Below, in pieces: positions 48,865 to 60,647 of a DNA stretch of 64,000 nt. Below the pieces are notes generated by a model. That model had not been told where the DNA came from. It ran no database searches and saw nothing but the letters and a program-made list of their open reading frames with translations. Origin of the DNA: Setophaga petechia (taxonomy: Eukaryota; Chordata; Aves; Passeriformes; Parulidae); NCBI GenBank assembly GCA_024362935.1, contig JANCRA010000003.1:37323291-37387290 (forward strand). Reading direction: 5' to 3'. Both the position numbers and the translations under genes were made by a program. The number at the start of each line of letters is the position of its first letter. Within the stretch, counting starts at the first letter, position 1.

Positions 48865-51800
48865 GGAAACAGGAAACAATGAATGAAGATGTAGACAATA
48901 CTGGTAGGTTAAGAGGGGGTGGAAAATATTTCAAACACTATGGGCCCAGAAGGATTAATAAATTTAGAAAGAGATTTTAGGTAAGGGCACCCAAAATGTA
49001 GAAAAATATTGACTTTAGAAAAAATCAACAGAAATAATCTGATCTAATTACTTAAAATACATGTTCTTGGGAAAAAAGGACAAGAATTATTCTTGAAGGG
49101 ATTCCTGATAAAATAATATTATGGGCAGAGGACAAGAAGCAGCTTGTGGTTTTGGGACACCTATTCTAAAGTCCACAGGAAGAATAAGATTAAATTTTCT
49201 CTCTTCATTATAACAAATCAAACATGTAGTGACAGATACCACAGAAATAGATACAAAATAAAATGAAAATTCCCTAGTTAGGATTTTGGACTAGGTTTGA
49301 TTAAGAAGAAAATATATTATCTATTACATATTATATATATTTTATTTTGTGGAACAGATTCTCACAGTCATTTCACTGGAGCTATATCTGCATTGGTCTT
49401 GGACAATCTAATCTTGTAAATTGTATGAACTAGGAGGCTTGATAAACTAGCTTAAGTAATAAAAAACACCCTAGAAAAAATACATAAACAAAATAAAAGT
49501 GACATTTTTATAATTTTAGGTTTTTTTAGACTATTTTAACTTGCCATCTGGAGATATAACAATATAAAAAGGCTTACATAATATAGAGAAATGTGCTTTA
49601 TACATTCTTGCCTGTAGAAACACTTTTCTTTCTTTGCAACACTTGTTGCTATGTCAGAAAACATTTTCAAGACACAGTGTACAGCAAAGTGACTGGCAGA
49701 CGAGCGGGTCAAACCCAAAAGGTCATGTCAGCTTAATTTCATGGTAGGAGATGAGAAATTGCTGATGGGTCAGGGAAAACGGGATCTGAGTGCTCATATC
49801 CATCTGCTCCTTGGGGCTTATGTAGGGGCTTTTTAATCCCATCTGTTTGTGGTGGCCAGAGCACAGGTTGTATGATCAGCACTTACTAACTGGCTTCTCT
49901 TGACACAAGTGTGATTCAAGTTTGGTGGTTTTATTTCATATTTTTGTAACATCAGCAGAATGAATCCAAGCTTTAAAGATATTTTTGACTGTCACTATCC
50001 TCATTTAAAATATAGCTGAGCTTAGAAAATATTTTCAAATGCACGCAGACTTTAGGGTGCAAGCAGAATATGAATGCATTACCCAATGTCTCAGCCCAGT
50101 CCAAAGCCTAGTCTCTGATCCAAAAATATGTTTTAGAAATTTTTAGACTTCATTACAAAAAACCTGTAACTTTTGCTGGTTTGTAAGCTTATGAGATTGG
50201 TCAAATGCAAATAACTGAATTGGCTGAAATAGATCAGATCAGGGTGCTCTCGTGCAATATTCAACATTGCTGAGCAGAAAATCATCTGTGAGCTTGATCA
50301 CTAATGAGAATCATAGGGATTAGGAAACAGGATATGACTTCCTGGTTTTGTAGGAGGGAGGTAGTTGGAACAGGGAGGAAGATAACTCCATGGTTAATTC
50401 CTACTAATTCCCAACATTTTCCTAAACACTAAATTCTTTTCCCTCTCCATGAATATTAGTGAATTTTATTTCTAGATAATATTTTTATCTGAAGTTTTAT
50501 ATCCCCTCAGAAAGACAAGCATTTCATAAAGAAGCCTCTATATATCCAAGAAACATATTTGAAATCAAGGGAAAAATCATTGTCATTCCAAACTTCTCAA
50601 ATTTATGAATAGTTAAGAATTTAAATTCACATGAAGGCTCTTACTGGTGAAGTGTAATTTTTTTATATATACTAAAAAAATTGTAAAATCATTTTGCTTA
50701 TTCAGGTATATTTAGCTGAGTAAGTGTAAACAGCTTGGTTTAAGTGAACTTCTTAAGACACAGTGAATTAATGACAGATGAGAAAATAGAACACAGGTGC
50801 CTCAGGCATCCAATTGTTTTCCTGTGTTAAATAAAAGCATCTTTCTGCTTGACACAGCGATGAATTTCAAATTAAAAAAGTCCTGGTGTTAGCTTACCAT
50901 GAGGCATCTAGTGGATGCAAAATGAGCAGCTTACTTCTATTATTCTAAACTGATCTAGGAGGAAGAAATCAAGCCAGATTTACCAAGTCACGTGTTCTCA
51001 TTTACAGAACTGTAAACCATCAGAAAACTGTGCCACAGTAAACAAGACATCTTAAGACAGCTAAGATCTGATTATATATATATGTGGCACTGAAAATAAA
51101 AAAAAATATTATACAAGTCCATGCCTTTCTTGCAGATACTACTCATGGGAATAAAGGGGAAAATATTACATCAAAGAAATGGAAAAATATGATGGGGAGA
51201 GCAGACTTTATGAGACTAATTTCCCAGGATATGCTAATAGGTATGAGGGTGAGGGTGGTAGAATTCTATCCAATCCTCAGGAAAAGATGATATGAATATT
51301 TGCTAAAAGGGATTTCCTTGCTTGCAGTTTCTAAACTTTGACAATGTCTATTGCAATGATAAAATTAAATACACTCCTAACATTGTAATTAAGCCTGCAA
51401 CTAAAATATTTTCTGTAAGTTTTGCATCTCATAATTTATGAGATTCTAGAACAAGATGGCAGCAGCCTTAGTAGGCTTGGTTACATGTCCACAGTAAGAG
51501 TTTCACAGTCACAGGAGGAACAGCAATGCCTACTACCATGGGCATCTGGGCTCACAGTAGCACCCTCTTGCCACTTCACACCATGTGGCCCTCACAAAAC
51601 AGCAACCCACATTTTCTCCTTTGCAGTTTCCTTGCCAAAACTTTTCCCTTTATCTGTATGTGAGCTTTCCAGACCACCACTCTCATATCCTGTGCTCGTC
51701 TCCCACAGGTAATTTCCACTGGAATTTCCATGTATAAACAGGCATGATGAGTTCATCCATTATCTCTAAAGTGTCCCTCATTGCTAAGCAAGTGCTTAGC

Positions 51801-53666
51801 CACCAAAATCATAACAGAAAAAGATGCAGACATTCTCCACCATAACACTTTCTTTTCACTTTCACTCAGGCTGTCCTTATACCACCCCACAGCCTTTCTT
51901 TCTCTTGCTATGTTGCCTCCCCTGAGCAGAGAGGGAGCTGCAGAAGCTCTCCTGATAAGTCTGGGCTTAACACATCAGGCAGGCCCAGTTTACTCTGAGC
52001 TTTGTTGTGCCTGCCTTGCTTTCCCTCCCACTGTCTTAATGTCCTTTGGCATTACCACAACAATGGGCAACTATGTGGTAACATGGGCACTAAGGCTTCA
52101 TTCAGGCAACAAAAAAACATTTTGCAATAGCTCAGGATGTATGAACAATGTTTCAGGAGCATTATTCCATTGGCTTCTTGTCATCACTCAAATAAGAGGT
52201 GAAGAACAGGCTTTGGGGTATCTTCCCATCTTTCAATACCAGAGAGATAGACAGATGTTCTCAGGTCACATTTACCAATCTTTTACTTAGTCCAGTAACA
52301 CATATTTCATATTTCTCTCAGGAAATTAACAGAATCATCATCATAGGAATTTTTTTTAGTGTTCAATCTTAAATTTCTTAGCTTAAAGATCATTCTGCAT
52401 CTTTACATAATGAGCTTAGTAAGCTATAAAGAGACAGAAAGAGAGAATGCACTTGCTGGCCAAGCAGGTTTCTGCAAAACTCCCTCAGTTCCATCAGAGA
52501 AGTTATACCATTGTTCTTGGCCCTGGTGACATAGGCAGTAATTGGAGAATATTTCACTTGCTCTGACAGAATGAATCCAGTACTATGTGTGTAATATGAA
52601 GGTGATTAGAGCAGAGAGAAAGTTAGCTATCAACAGGACAAAGCAATTTTTTTTCTGTGCATGAACAGATCTTCTGCAATTGGTATAAGATTTATTTGTT
52701 ATTAATAGGCTAAGGAATTCCTATAGGCATTAAACTGTCCCTGTTAAAATGCATTTGGTTGAATTTTATTATCAGTAGTACTACTGGCAATGTACCAGAA
52801 GCAGAGATCTCAAAAATCCAAAATATATTTGGATTCCCCTCATATCCCTTCCCTCACATAATTGTGAAACATGTTTTCTCTCTGATTCTCATGCAGTTTT
52901 CTACTAAACAAAACCTGTATATAATCCGGCCATAAATTCTCTTTACAGGGTACCTGATTCAGGTTTAGACCATCTTTTGGGAGAAAGAACCTAGAGAAAG
53001 AGTTCTCTCTTTTTCTGTCTTGTGCCATCATTCACTACAAATGTTTATTATTCCCATAAAAATAGGCAACATGCACCCATCAGGCTTTCTTTTCCTGTGT
53101 ATATTTTAAACTCTTTTCAGACAAATAAGATTAATTGGACAAATATACTGGAGAACTTGAGGTCATATCCCATCAATGCATCTTACACATAATAATTAAT
53201 CCCTACTCCCTTTCCTTCAAGAAGATAGTCTATTTTGGGTTTTTAACCTATTCATGTAATCATGAAAAACACGTTTCTGACAGTGATTTGCAGTAAACCC
53301 TGTTGTGTATTGTTGGAAAAAAAACCTCCTTTAAACTTCTAAAGAAACACTAAACTTCTATGCTTGCACCATTCTCCCTGAAGCTTCTGTTTTGGGAAAT
53401 AGTTTTTTACAAGTTTTTCATTACTAGTCTCCTTGTCCCCTCAATTTTTAAACAGCTCTTAAATAGCTCTTAATCCATACACCAGAATTTCCATAAGTTC
53501 AGCATTTTACTGGCTTTTTCCCTATATTTCTAGCTCTATTTTATCTATTTAGAAAGACCTGCATGCAATACCCTAGATTTTGCTTGTCAGAAGTGCATTT
53601 CTGCTGTTCATTTCCAAATTCCTTTGTTAATAATTGCTGATGGTCAGTCTGGGAGCTTTTTTTTTT

Positions 53667-53694
53667 TTTTTTAACATTGCCGAATGTTAAAAAA
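53667..53694. repeat. Perfect 12-bp inverted repeat (hairpin)
   Basis: TTTTTTAACATT, loop GCCG, then AATGTTAAAAAA. The loop contains a CpG and the left arm extends a longer T run. A C8-A17 tract lies at about 53740-53763. Confidence 0.85.
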
Positions 53695-55755
53695 CCGGCT
53701 GAATGACACATCAAATAATCTTCTTAAGCAAGTAACCTGCCCCCCCCCAAAAAAAAAAAAAAACAAGCAAACAAAACACCCCTTATTTTAGTGTTTCACA
53801 GGATTCTTTTCACCACATGCCTTATTCAGCACTTATGACACTGGATTTCATTTGCCATTTCATTGCCAAGGCAGTCAGTACAAGGCCAGCTCATGGCAGT
53901 TTTAGTTTTGGTTGTTCTGAATCAATTTTTATCATCAAACTCTGTCAATTCACTAGTATTCCTTTTTACTGAGCAAGATAGCACAAATCCAACAGCATCC
54001 CACTGATAACTAAACAAATTTTGTTTTGAGTCAATCACAAATTGCCCCTTCTCTTGGTGTTCTGCAGTGCAGGTATTCAAAACTGCCTGCATATTCACCA
54101 GAGACGGTGAGCAGCACAATTAATGCCAGACACAAAGAAACTGAATTTTAGTAAGAGAAGACTTGAAGCTATTGAAGGACCTTGTGCCATCACCACACGT
54201 GCAGCATCTATGAGATGAGATTTACACTATGTAAGCCTTTAATAGGAGGTTTGGTTGTTGTTTGCTTTGTTTAAATAAGGAAGCAAATTCCCAAAAAAGC
54301 CCCACAAACATCGTGGCATGAGAATTTTATGAGTTGTTAGGAAAATATCTAACAAACCCCTAAAAATTATTGTGTCCTTGATAAAAAAAAATTAAAATTA
54401 GAAAATAATCTAGGTTTCTAAACTCTGCTCCAGCCTAGTGCTCTAACTTTGTAATATTGCAGGAGGAGAGCGATTTCTTTCCTCTCTCAAAACCCATATT
54501 TAAGCTAATAATTTCCTTAGAGGCACTTAGAAAGAAAAATTAATACAGATGGCCAAAAATATCAAATGCTTAATATTCGTAAGCTTTTTAATGGCTATAG
54601 GTGTGATCATGTTCAACAATAATATCATCTATATTATATTACTATATCATTTGCACTTCTGTTTATACTATTTCTCATGTAAAGTAAATAGTGATTTTAA
54701 ATTGTTTTCCTTGGTGTGAACTGATACTCCTATATTTTAAACAAGTATTTCTTAGTTCTTTTCAGCACTAGTTTACAGTTTTATCCTCTGAAGTATTCTT
54801 TTACTAGGTCATAGAATTTAGGTAAAAACAAATACTCTGAAACAGGCTTGAACTTGTCTTCTGGAATATAAAAAAAATTTAAGTGCATATGGCAATTGTG
54901 CCTGTTATAAATAAAAAAAGAGCTATAACTACACCATCTAGATTCATTTACCTTATTAACAGAATTTGAACTACTCAAAAAGCAAAGAACAAATTAAAGA
55001 GAGAGAAAGCTCTCAAAAGTATGTGTTTTAAAATGAACTGAGTCACAAAACTAGGCATTAAACCAAATCATGCTTTTATTTTATTATTTTGTTTTAATAA
55101 AGAAAAATGTAAAAACATTTTGATGAGTTTTTTTTTTAAATTAAAAAAGATCACCAAGACAACAACAGAACAAACTCCCACGCTCAGAAAGTGCTGATTC
55201 AGTATGTTTGATTTGTCCCTGAATTAGTTTTGCAAATATTTTTACTTTCTTCTCCCTCTGTTGCCCGAAGACCTGACTCCAGGAAGAATATTGTGAAATT
55301 TTGTTATTGATCATTAAAACATACTTTAATATTTATAAGGAAGGTACTATAACCAGTAAAATACTGCTGCTTTTTCATAATATGCCATGCAGCTCCTCTT
55401 TTTTTTACAAAAGGACATTATACCAATTTTGTGTGCTCTAAGACATACAAGGTTGCAATGTTTTCCTATTCAGTAAAAGTAACTTGAACCTCATTAAAGC
55501 CAATCCTTGCTGCAGATCCTCTGCTGACCAGATTTTGGCAGCACCCCTTAAAATATCTGGCAATCTGTCAGACCGTTACCACTTCAGAAGTACAAATTTT
55601 CCTTTAGATGAGGTGCAGCATTAGTCATGAACTTTCTTTGTTACAGCAGATGTAGAACCCAGCAGCCAAGTGATCAACACACACCCAGGCTTCGCCCTGC
55701 TGCAAATGTTTCAGTTATCAAACATATGGTCTGATGTTGCGAGTCTCGCTTAAAT

Positions 55756-56388
55756 GTGTCACTGAAATCAGCTGTGCAGGAGCACCGAAACCAGGGAGGA
55801 CTCGGCTCCCTTTTGGATAGCAGCATTCCACACAGCCACCTGCAAAATGCTGTCTGTGCAGCTGACACACACACTACCATCAAGCTGCAGAGGCTGACAG
55901 ACAGTTGTTATTTTACATACTGCTCACAATTTCCCTCAAATATTTTAATTAACAGAGAGGCATGTACAAGGGTAATGAAGGCTTTAATAGGAAAATGGAA
56001 ATGCTGTGGTCCCAAGGAAACTGTATGTAAAGAGTATCAAAATATTTTGAAAAATTCTAAGCTTTCAGAATACCAATGGAAATACTTCAGAAACCCTGTG
56101 AGAAAGTTGCATGGTATATTGCAGACACCTTTTCTGCTATTTAGGAAAAGACTCCTTCACTCCAAAGCCCTTGTCTCAGTGTGTAAGGCAGTCCTGAATA
56201 CACAGCAGTATAGAGAGGAACTAGAAGAAATTACAACTGATCTCAAATCCCTTCCAGTTTTGCAAAGCTGCTATTTTGAAGTAGTAAAGGGGACATTTGA
56301 TAATATTTCTCCAGTAGCAATCTGGGAGCTGAACAGAAACATTTTATTCTTTATTAAGAGCAGTTTCCAGGAACACAATATAGTTTAA
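55756..56388 (+). CDS. 210-codon open frame, unknown protein, doubtful
   Basis: This is the longest frame outside the proviruses and runs ATG to TAA without a break in AT-rich DNA. The predicted protein is mildly basic, has no signal peptide or membrane span, and has Cys/Lys-rich (about 75-95) and amphipathic helical (about 135-180) stretches. I recognise no domain. There is no evident promoter, Kozak context or neighbouring gene, and no sign of introns. By a rough estimate from base composition an open run this long is uncommon but not impossible by chance in a window of this size. Alternatives are a chance ORF, part of a long non-coding RNA, or the remains of a retroposed or transposon gene. 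Confidence 0.25.
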   Translation: MSLKSAVQEHRNQGGLGSLLDSSIPHSHLQNAVCAADTHTTIKLQRLTDSCYFTYCSQFPSNILINREACTRVMKALIGKWKCCGPKETVCKEYQNILKNSKLSEYQWKYFRNPVRKLHGILQTPFLLFRKRLLHSKALVSVCKAVLNTQQYREELEEITTDLKSLPVLQSCYFEVVKGTFDNISPVAIWELNRNILFFIKSSFQEHNIV

Positions 56389-58322
56389 TGATAGATTTCT
56401 CTCTATAATTGTTAGCACAACATGTCACTGGCCAATTTCTCTTAGACCCTTTGAACAAAGTACAGAAGACAAGTTATATCTCAGTTTAATTTGTCAGGAA
56501 GCTACCTTATTTTTCTATTCTATTCTCTGGAATTAATAATGCATTAGCCACTTTAGATCACTATTTCCAGATGTTTTTTCAAGCACAGGCAGGTTACATA
56601 TGCCTGAACACATCTTTTTTAAAGAAACTGTACATGTAACCTTAAGGCAATGTAATCCTGAGAGGAAGATTAACCTTTAGTTGCATTTACATTATTTTTG
56701 GAGCGTGACTAACCTTTTATTTGGAAGTATTAAACAGGAGGAATTGGGCTATTTGCAGATGGACCAAACCTGCTGATTGAAAGCTAAATTCTGGTCTTGC
56801 TGGAATTAGTAGGACTTTTGTTAAAGACCTAAGTAAAAAATAAGTAATCCCTCTTGTGCTTAACTTTAATTTTCAGAGACTCTCAAGGAATCACAATTTC
56901 AATCATTGCCAAAAGGAGTAAAGAGACTCACAATCTGTGAAAAGAGGGGTGCTTCACTGAGGTTAATTTTTTTCCCACCTGCACATTATATTATAACCAG
57001 GACATATATACATATTTATATAAATATATAAAATTATGTTACACATTATTATAACAATAATTATTGAATATGGTTATACTCTTAAATAGCAATAACATTA
57101 CATAATGTGTATTATGCTAAGATGTACCAATGAAAATACTTTAGATACTTTAGCTGCAAATGGATGTACTTGCAACAGCAACACAAAGACACCAGACACC
57201 TTTTTTTGTCTCCTATTCACATTTTTGAAATTCAAATTTATCAATTCAAGCAAGTGGTAAAACAAAACAAAAAAAAAGATTTTTTGGCTCCAAGATTTAC
57301 AGTACTGTCAGTTAAAAAAGCCAAATACTGCAATAAATACAATTTTATTTGTTACACTTAAGAAATTATAACACTCCTCATTATATCAAATGATATGCTC
57401 TTTACCTTGCTGCAGCTAATGGGGATTTATGGCAGAGGACAGAAACAAGGTAGTCAGTAAATATTCCATTGCTTTATACCCATGCTGTTGTTCCCCCATG
57501 AAAGATTTGGTGTTTTCTGAGAGATTTTTCTGCTGTGTGAGTTGGGGGCTGATAGCCTCTTCTTAAAACAGAAGGTAAAATGAATCCATTTCATTCATTT
57601 CTGTGAAAAAGCCAACAGTGGCTATAAAAGATCAGGCAGTGTCAGATCTTTACCTGGGAAGTCTTGTGTAATTAAGACAAAGGTTTCCACTTTGGACATG
57701 AAGAAGTAATTTAATCTGCCTTATATAGGCAAAAATCTGCAAATATTCTTTATGCTGGTGATTCCAATAAGCAATAAACTTCATTTTTAATTTCCTTATA
57801 TTGGCTAGAAAGGAATATGCCTTCTCTAGTAATTTAGTGGAAAGCAGAAATTGGTATTAAGGAAAGGAAAGGGATATTCTGTAATCAACTTAGGCTACAT
57901 GTCTATATGATATAATACAAAAATATAAGCTATTAAGACAAGGACAGGAAACAGGTCCTGGAATATCATACATGAAAATCTTTTAGAGGCACCCAAAGGA
58001 GTCTAACATAACTTTACACACATAAGTAATGCAAGATTCATACACAAGTAATGCAAGATTCTAGACACTTCCTGATTCTGATCTTTTTGATTATAACTAG
58101 CCCTTTCTCAGGATCATCATAGCTGGTGTCTTAGTTAAAACTTGGTACGGTTAATTAATTGAGTTGAGCACAAATTAGCCCTGAAACTGTTCTGGTCTAA
58201 GGGTTTTTTGCCCACAAGTATAGGATATATAGAGAGACAAACACTGTCAGAGTGTAATTTGCAACATAATTTAGAATACTCTATTTAAATAATATGTTGT
58301 TATTTTACATGGTTTATCCTTA
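56389..58322. other. AT-rich stretch, nothing recognised
   Basis: It contains a TA-rich patch (about 57001-57050) and a 22-base-period tandem duplication sharing AAGTAATGCAAGATTC (58024-58039 and 58046-58061). No gene seen. Confidence 0.55.
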
Positions 58323-58327
58323 CCTTA
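58323..58327. repeat. Target-site duplication CCTTA (left copy)
   Basis: CCTTA precedes TGTCCC and recurs at 58816-58820 directly after TATCA. Confidence 0.65.
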
Positions 58328-58815
58328 TGTCCCTGAAGCACCATGAAATACTTCAGCTGCATCGTCTTGGGGTAACAGAGAAATCTGCTGTGTATAGGCA
58401 TGCTGCAGCAAATACCACAGTCAAGATGGCCACAACACACACAGGATCACCACACACTATCAGAAAGCTTAACCCATACAGAGCAACACCACACTACTTC
58501 AGAAGGCTGCAAGCATCTGCCCTCATTGTTCTTTAGCCAACCTTTTATGCCCCTCATGTTCATGCACTGCACCTGTGTGCCCTCTGTTCCCTTTGGTGGT
58601 TGGTCAGCGCCCCTGGGCACTCCATGGCTCATTGCTGTCAATGCTGCTCACCTGCTGCTCACAGCTGTACCTATTAGGGATGAGGCTGGGCTGCAGCCCC
58701 AGTTACCACAAACTGTGTCCCTACGCAAGTGTGCAAGAGATATCAAGAATGATCTGTGCTTATTGTTGCAATTGATGTGTTCATGGGCTCTAAACACTGA
58801 ATGCAAAGTCTATCA
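58328..58815 (-). mobile_element. Solo LTR of a second, unrelated ERV family
   Basis: These 488 bases begin TG and end CA on the plus strand, between two copies of the 5-bp CCTTA. On the minus strand the element starts TGATAGACTT, contains a promoter-like GGGGCATAAAAGG near 58545-58557 and ends GGGACA. Base composition is higher in GC than the flanks. It shares no sequence with the 542-bp LTR family. No internal region lies on either side, so it is a solo LTR. No clear AATAAA follows the TATA-like box, so the 3' processing signal is unassigned. The 5-bp duplication fits ERVL-type elements but does not prove class. Confidence 0.72.
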
Positions 58816-58820
58816 CCTTA
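58816..58820. repeat. Target-site duplication CCTTA (right copy)
   Basis: Matches 58323-58327. A sixth base (A before the left copy, G after the right copy) does not extend it. Confidence 0.65.
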
Positions 58821-59828
58821 GAGAAGTGTTGGTGAACACATCCTCTGTATATTTTTTAGTGCCAGATTATGTGTCATGTCTCTCTGACCTTGCTGCTAGA
58901 GAAATTGTGACTGGACTAGAGGAGGAAAAATTCTTATTTTCTACCCAGCATTACGCTTATTTAAGATGAACATATCTGGGGTAACTCAGAATAAAAAGAC
59001 AGATTTAAGTTCTTCTGACGTATTCATCTGTGAACTAACCCACAATAACTTGCTGTGGCAATGTGATGGATATGAAATTTCTCTTCTGTAGAGGACACCA
59101 ATGTCTGTTCAACAGAAAATAGGCAAAGGGTTTTGTTTAAACACCACAGAGTTCTTTCACAGTACGTAAAAGAAACACACCAGATAAATTTTAATATAAC
59201 TTCCACTGATGCAACAGACATCTATTGATTTGTAAACCTTATTGAAATGTAAAGAAGGACCATGCTGCTAATAAGAGATTGTTTATAGTGTCATTAAGAC
59301 ATCAATGTTGCATAGGGGATTTAATTTTAATGTCTGTTCCAAGGGCTGGAAGTAGAACTGACGGCAGGTATAGGGATTTATAAGGCTAGATTCTTTTTCT
59401 TTTCCTCCCTTCCTTTTACAGAAGATTTGAAGACAACAGAGAGAATATGTCTGTGTTGTAATGCACATCATGTTTGCATGCTTTCCTGCCTTGTTGATTT
59501 AGAAGAATCTGTTATCTCAGAGAGAGGATTTGGGGATTGCAGATTTAGTCTAGCTAAAGTCTTTATCTTTTCATTGCTATATTTTAGTAACTTATTGCTA
59601 TCTTTTGTCTCACCATAAATTCTGTAAACAGCTATCCTTGAAATACTCACCTTGTTGTCACGTGTGTTGTACCAACAGAAACATTAATGTATGGAATATG
59701 TTCAGAATATGTGTCAATGTAGTCACACGTTCTGTAGGCTGGCTCTATGTACTAAAACACTAATATTATGTTTCTTTTCATGGTAAAAACAAGACATTTT
59801 TTCATGTTTGTTTTCATGATTCTTTACT

Positions 59829-60004
59829 GTGAGGGTGATGAGGCACAGGAACAGGTTGCCCAGAGAAGCTGTGGATGTCCCATCCCTGGCAGTGTCCAAG
59901 ACCAGGCTGGATGGGGCTTTTAGCAACCTGGTCTAGAGAAAGTGTCCCTCCCAAGGAACTGAATCATGTTTAAGGTCCCCTCCAACACAAACAGTTATAT
60001 GATG
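59829..60004 (+). mobile_element. CR1 LINE 3' end
   Basis: GTGAGGGTGATGAGGCAC, then CAGGTTGCCCAGAGAAGCTG, CCCATCCCTGGCAGTGTCCA, GACCAGGCTGGATGGGGCTT and AAGGTCCCCTCCAACACAAA, ending near ATATGATG: the order of an avian CR1 3' end in sense orientation. It is 5'-truncated, as most avian CR1 copies are, and has point differences that mark it as inactive. Confidence 0.93.
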
Positions 60005-60015
60005 GCAGAATGTCC

Positions 60016-60051
60016 TTTTTGAATAATGTCTTTTGAATAATTTTTGAATAA
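60016..60051. repeat. Short TTTTGAATAA repeats
   Basis: Three near-copies of TTTTTGAATAA at 60016-60026, 60031-60040 and 60041-60051, immediately downstream of the CR1 3' end. CR1 tails usually end in short A/T-rich repeats, so they may be part of the CR1 tail or its target. Confidence 0.7.
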
Positions 60052-60158
60052 GAGCTGGGAGTTTTTAGGCCTTGAGGAAGACAGTCATTGCTTTAAGGGG
60101 TTGGGTCTTTTCCTGGTTTAGGGCAAATTTGGTAGAGAATCTCCAAAGGGGGACCCCT

Positions 60159-60647
60159 TGAGAAAGCAAACCCACACAGTCCCTCCCCCCAACCCGTTCG
60201 GGACAAATTCCTCGGAGAGAAGTGGAAAGAACCTGTTTATTTAACAAGCACAGCACCCCCCAGCACACAAAATGAACAATACATGACAACCCTCTGAAAA
60301 AGATGACAAATTCAGAAAGTCTCTCCCGGGGCTGGTTGCTCTGTTCTCAGTCCCTCCGGCGCTGGGGCAGCTGCTGCAGCCATAAGGTGTGAACTCTCGG
60401 TGTTCCCAGGTCCCAGCCCGGAGCAGGTTCGAGATGGTCAAAAAAAAGGAAAGGAGAAACAGCCCAGGAAGAAATTTGGACTGTTTAGCTAAACTAACTA
60501 GTGAGCAGGAGCAAAAGCAATTAGAAGCAATGCAGAAGCAAGAGCGAGAGAGAGAGCAAAGCAAAAAGAAAAAGCAAAAGCAGCACTAGGTGCTGCCCGC
60601 ATCTGTGTCCTACCAGGCTGATAAGAAAAACCCAAACAAAACTTTCA
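60159..60647 (-). mobile_element. LTR-like block, probably an ERV LTR with unclear ends
   Basis: On the minus strand a T/C-rich segment (about 60590-60440) leads through a GC-rich part (60420-60320) to GTTAAATAAACAGG (60247-60234), which contains AATAAA, and then to a G-rich end. That order of U3, R with AATAAA and short U5 is typical of an LTR. Composition contrasts with the flanks. I could not find matching 5-bp duplications. The stated ends are only the nearest TG and CA, so the copy may be truncated or may continue into internal ERV sequence towards 60060. Confidence 0.5.

Larger units (their letters stand above)
37011..55755. other. Long AT-rich gene-free stretch
   Basis: Nearly 19 kb with no recognisable gene. 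The longest frame is 169 codons (51781-52290) with no recognised homology. Items within it that can be described are listed separately: simple repeats, a GC-richer block, a possible LTR relic, a hairpin and a TAAT-rich block. Confidence 0.5.

Noticed and set aside
51781..52290. 169-codon plus-strand frame as a gene
   Set aside because: No recognised domain, no promoter or splice context; a frame this long is not very unusual by chance in 64 kb.
58400..58969. 189-codon plus-strand frame as a gene
   Set aside because: Most of it lies antisense within the solo LTR at 58328-58815 and crosses the LTR edge, so it is a composite of repeat and flank.
60389..60589. Lys/Glu-rich coiled-coil gene fragment on the plus strand
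   Set aside because: It is antisense to the T/C-rich part of the LTR-like block, so the composition explains the apparent coiled coil.
60159..60647. Exact LTR boundaries for this block
   Set aside because: The nearest TG and CA are not flanked by matching 5-bp repeats, so the ends are given only as approximate.
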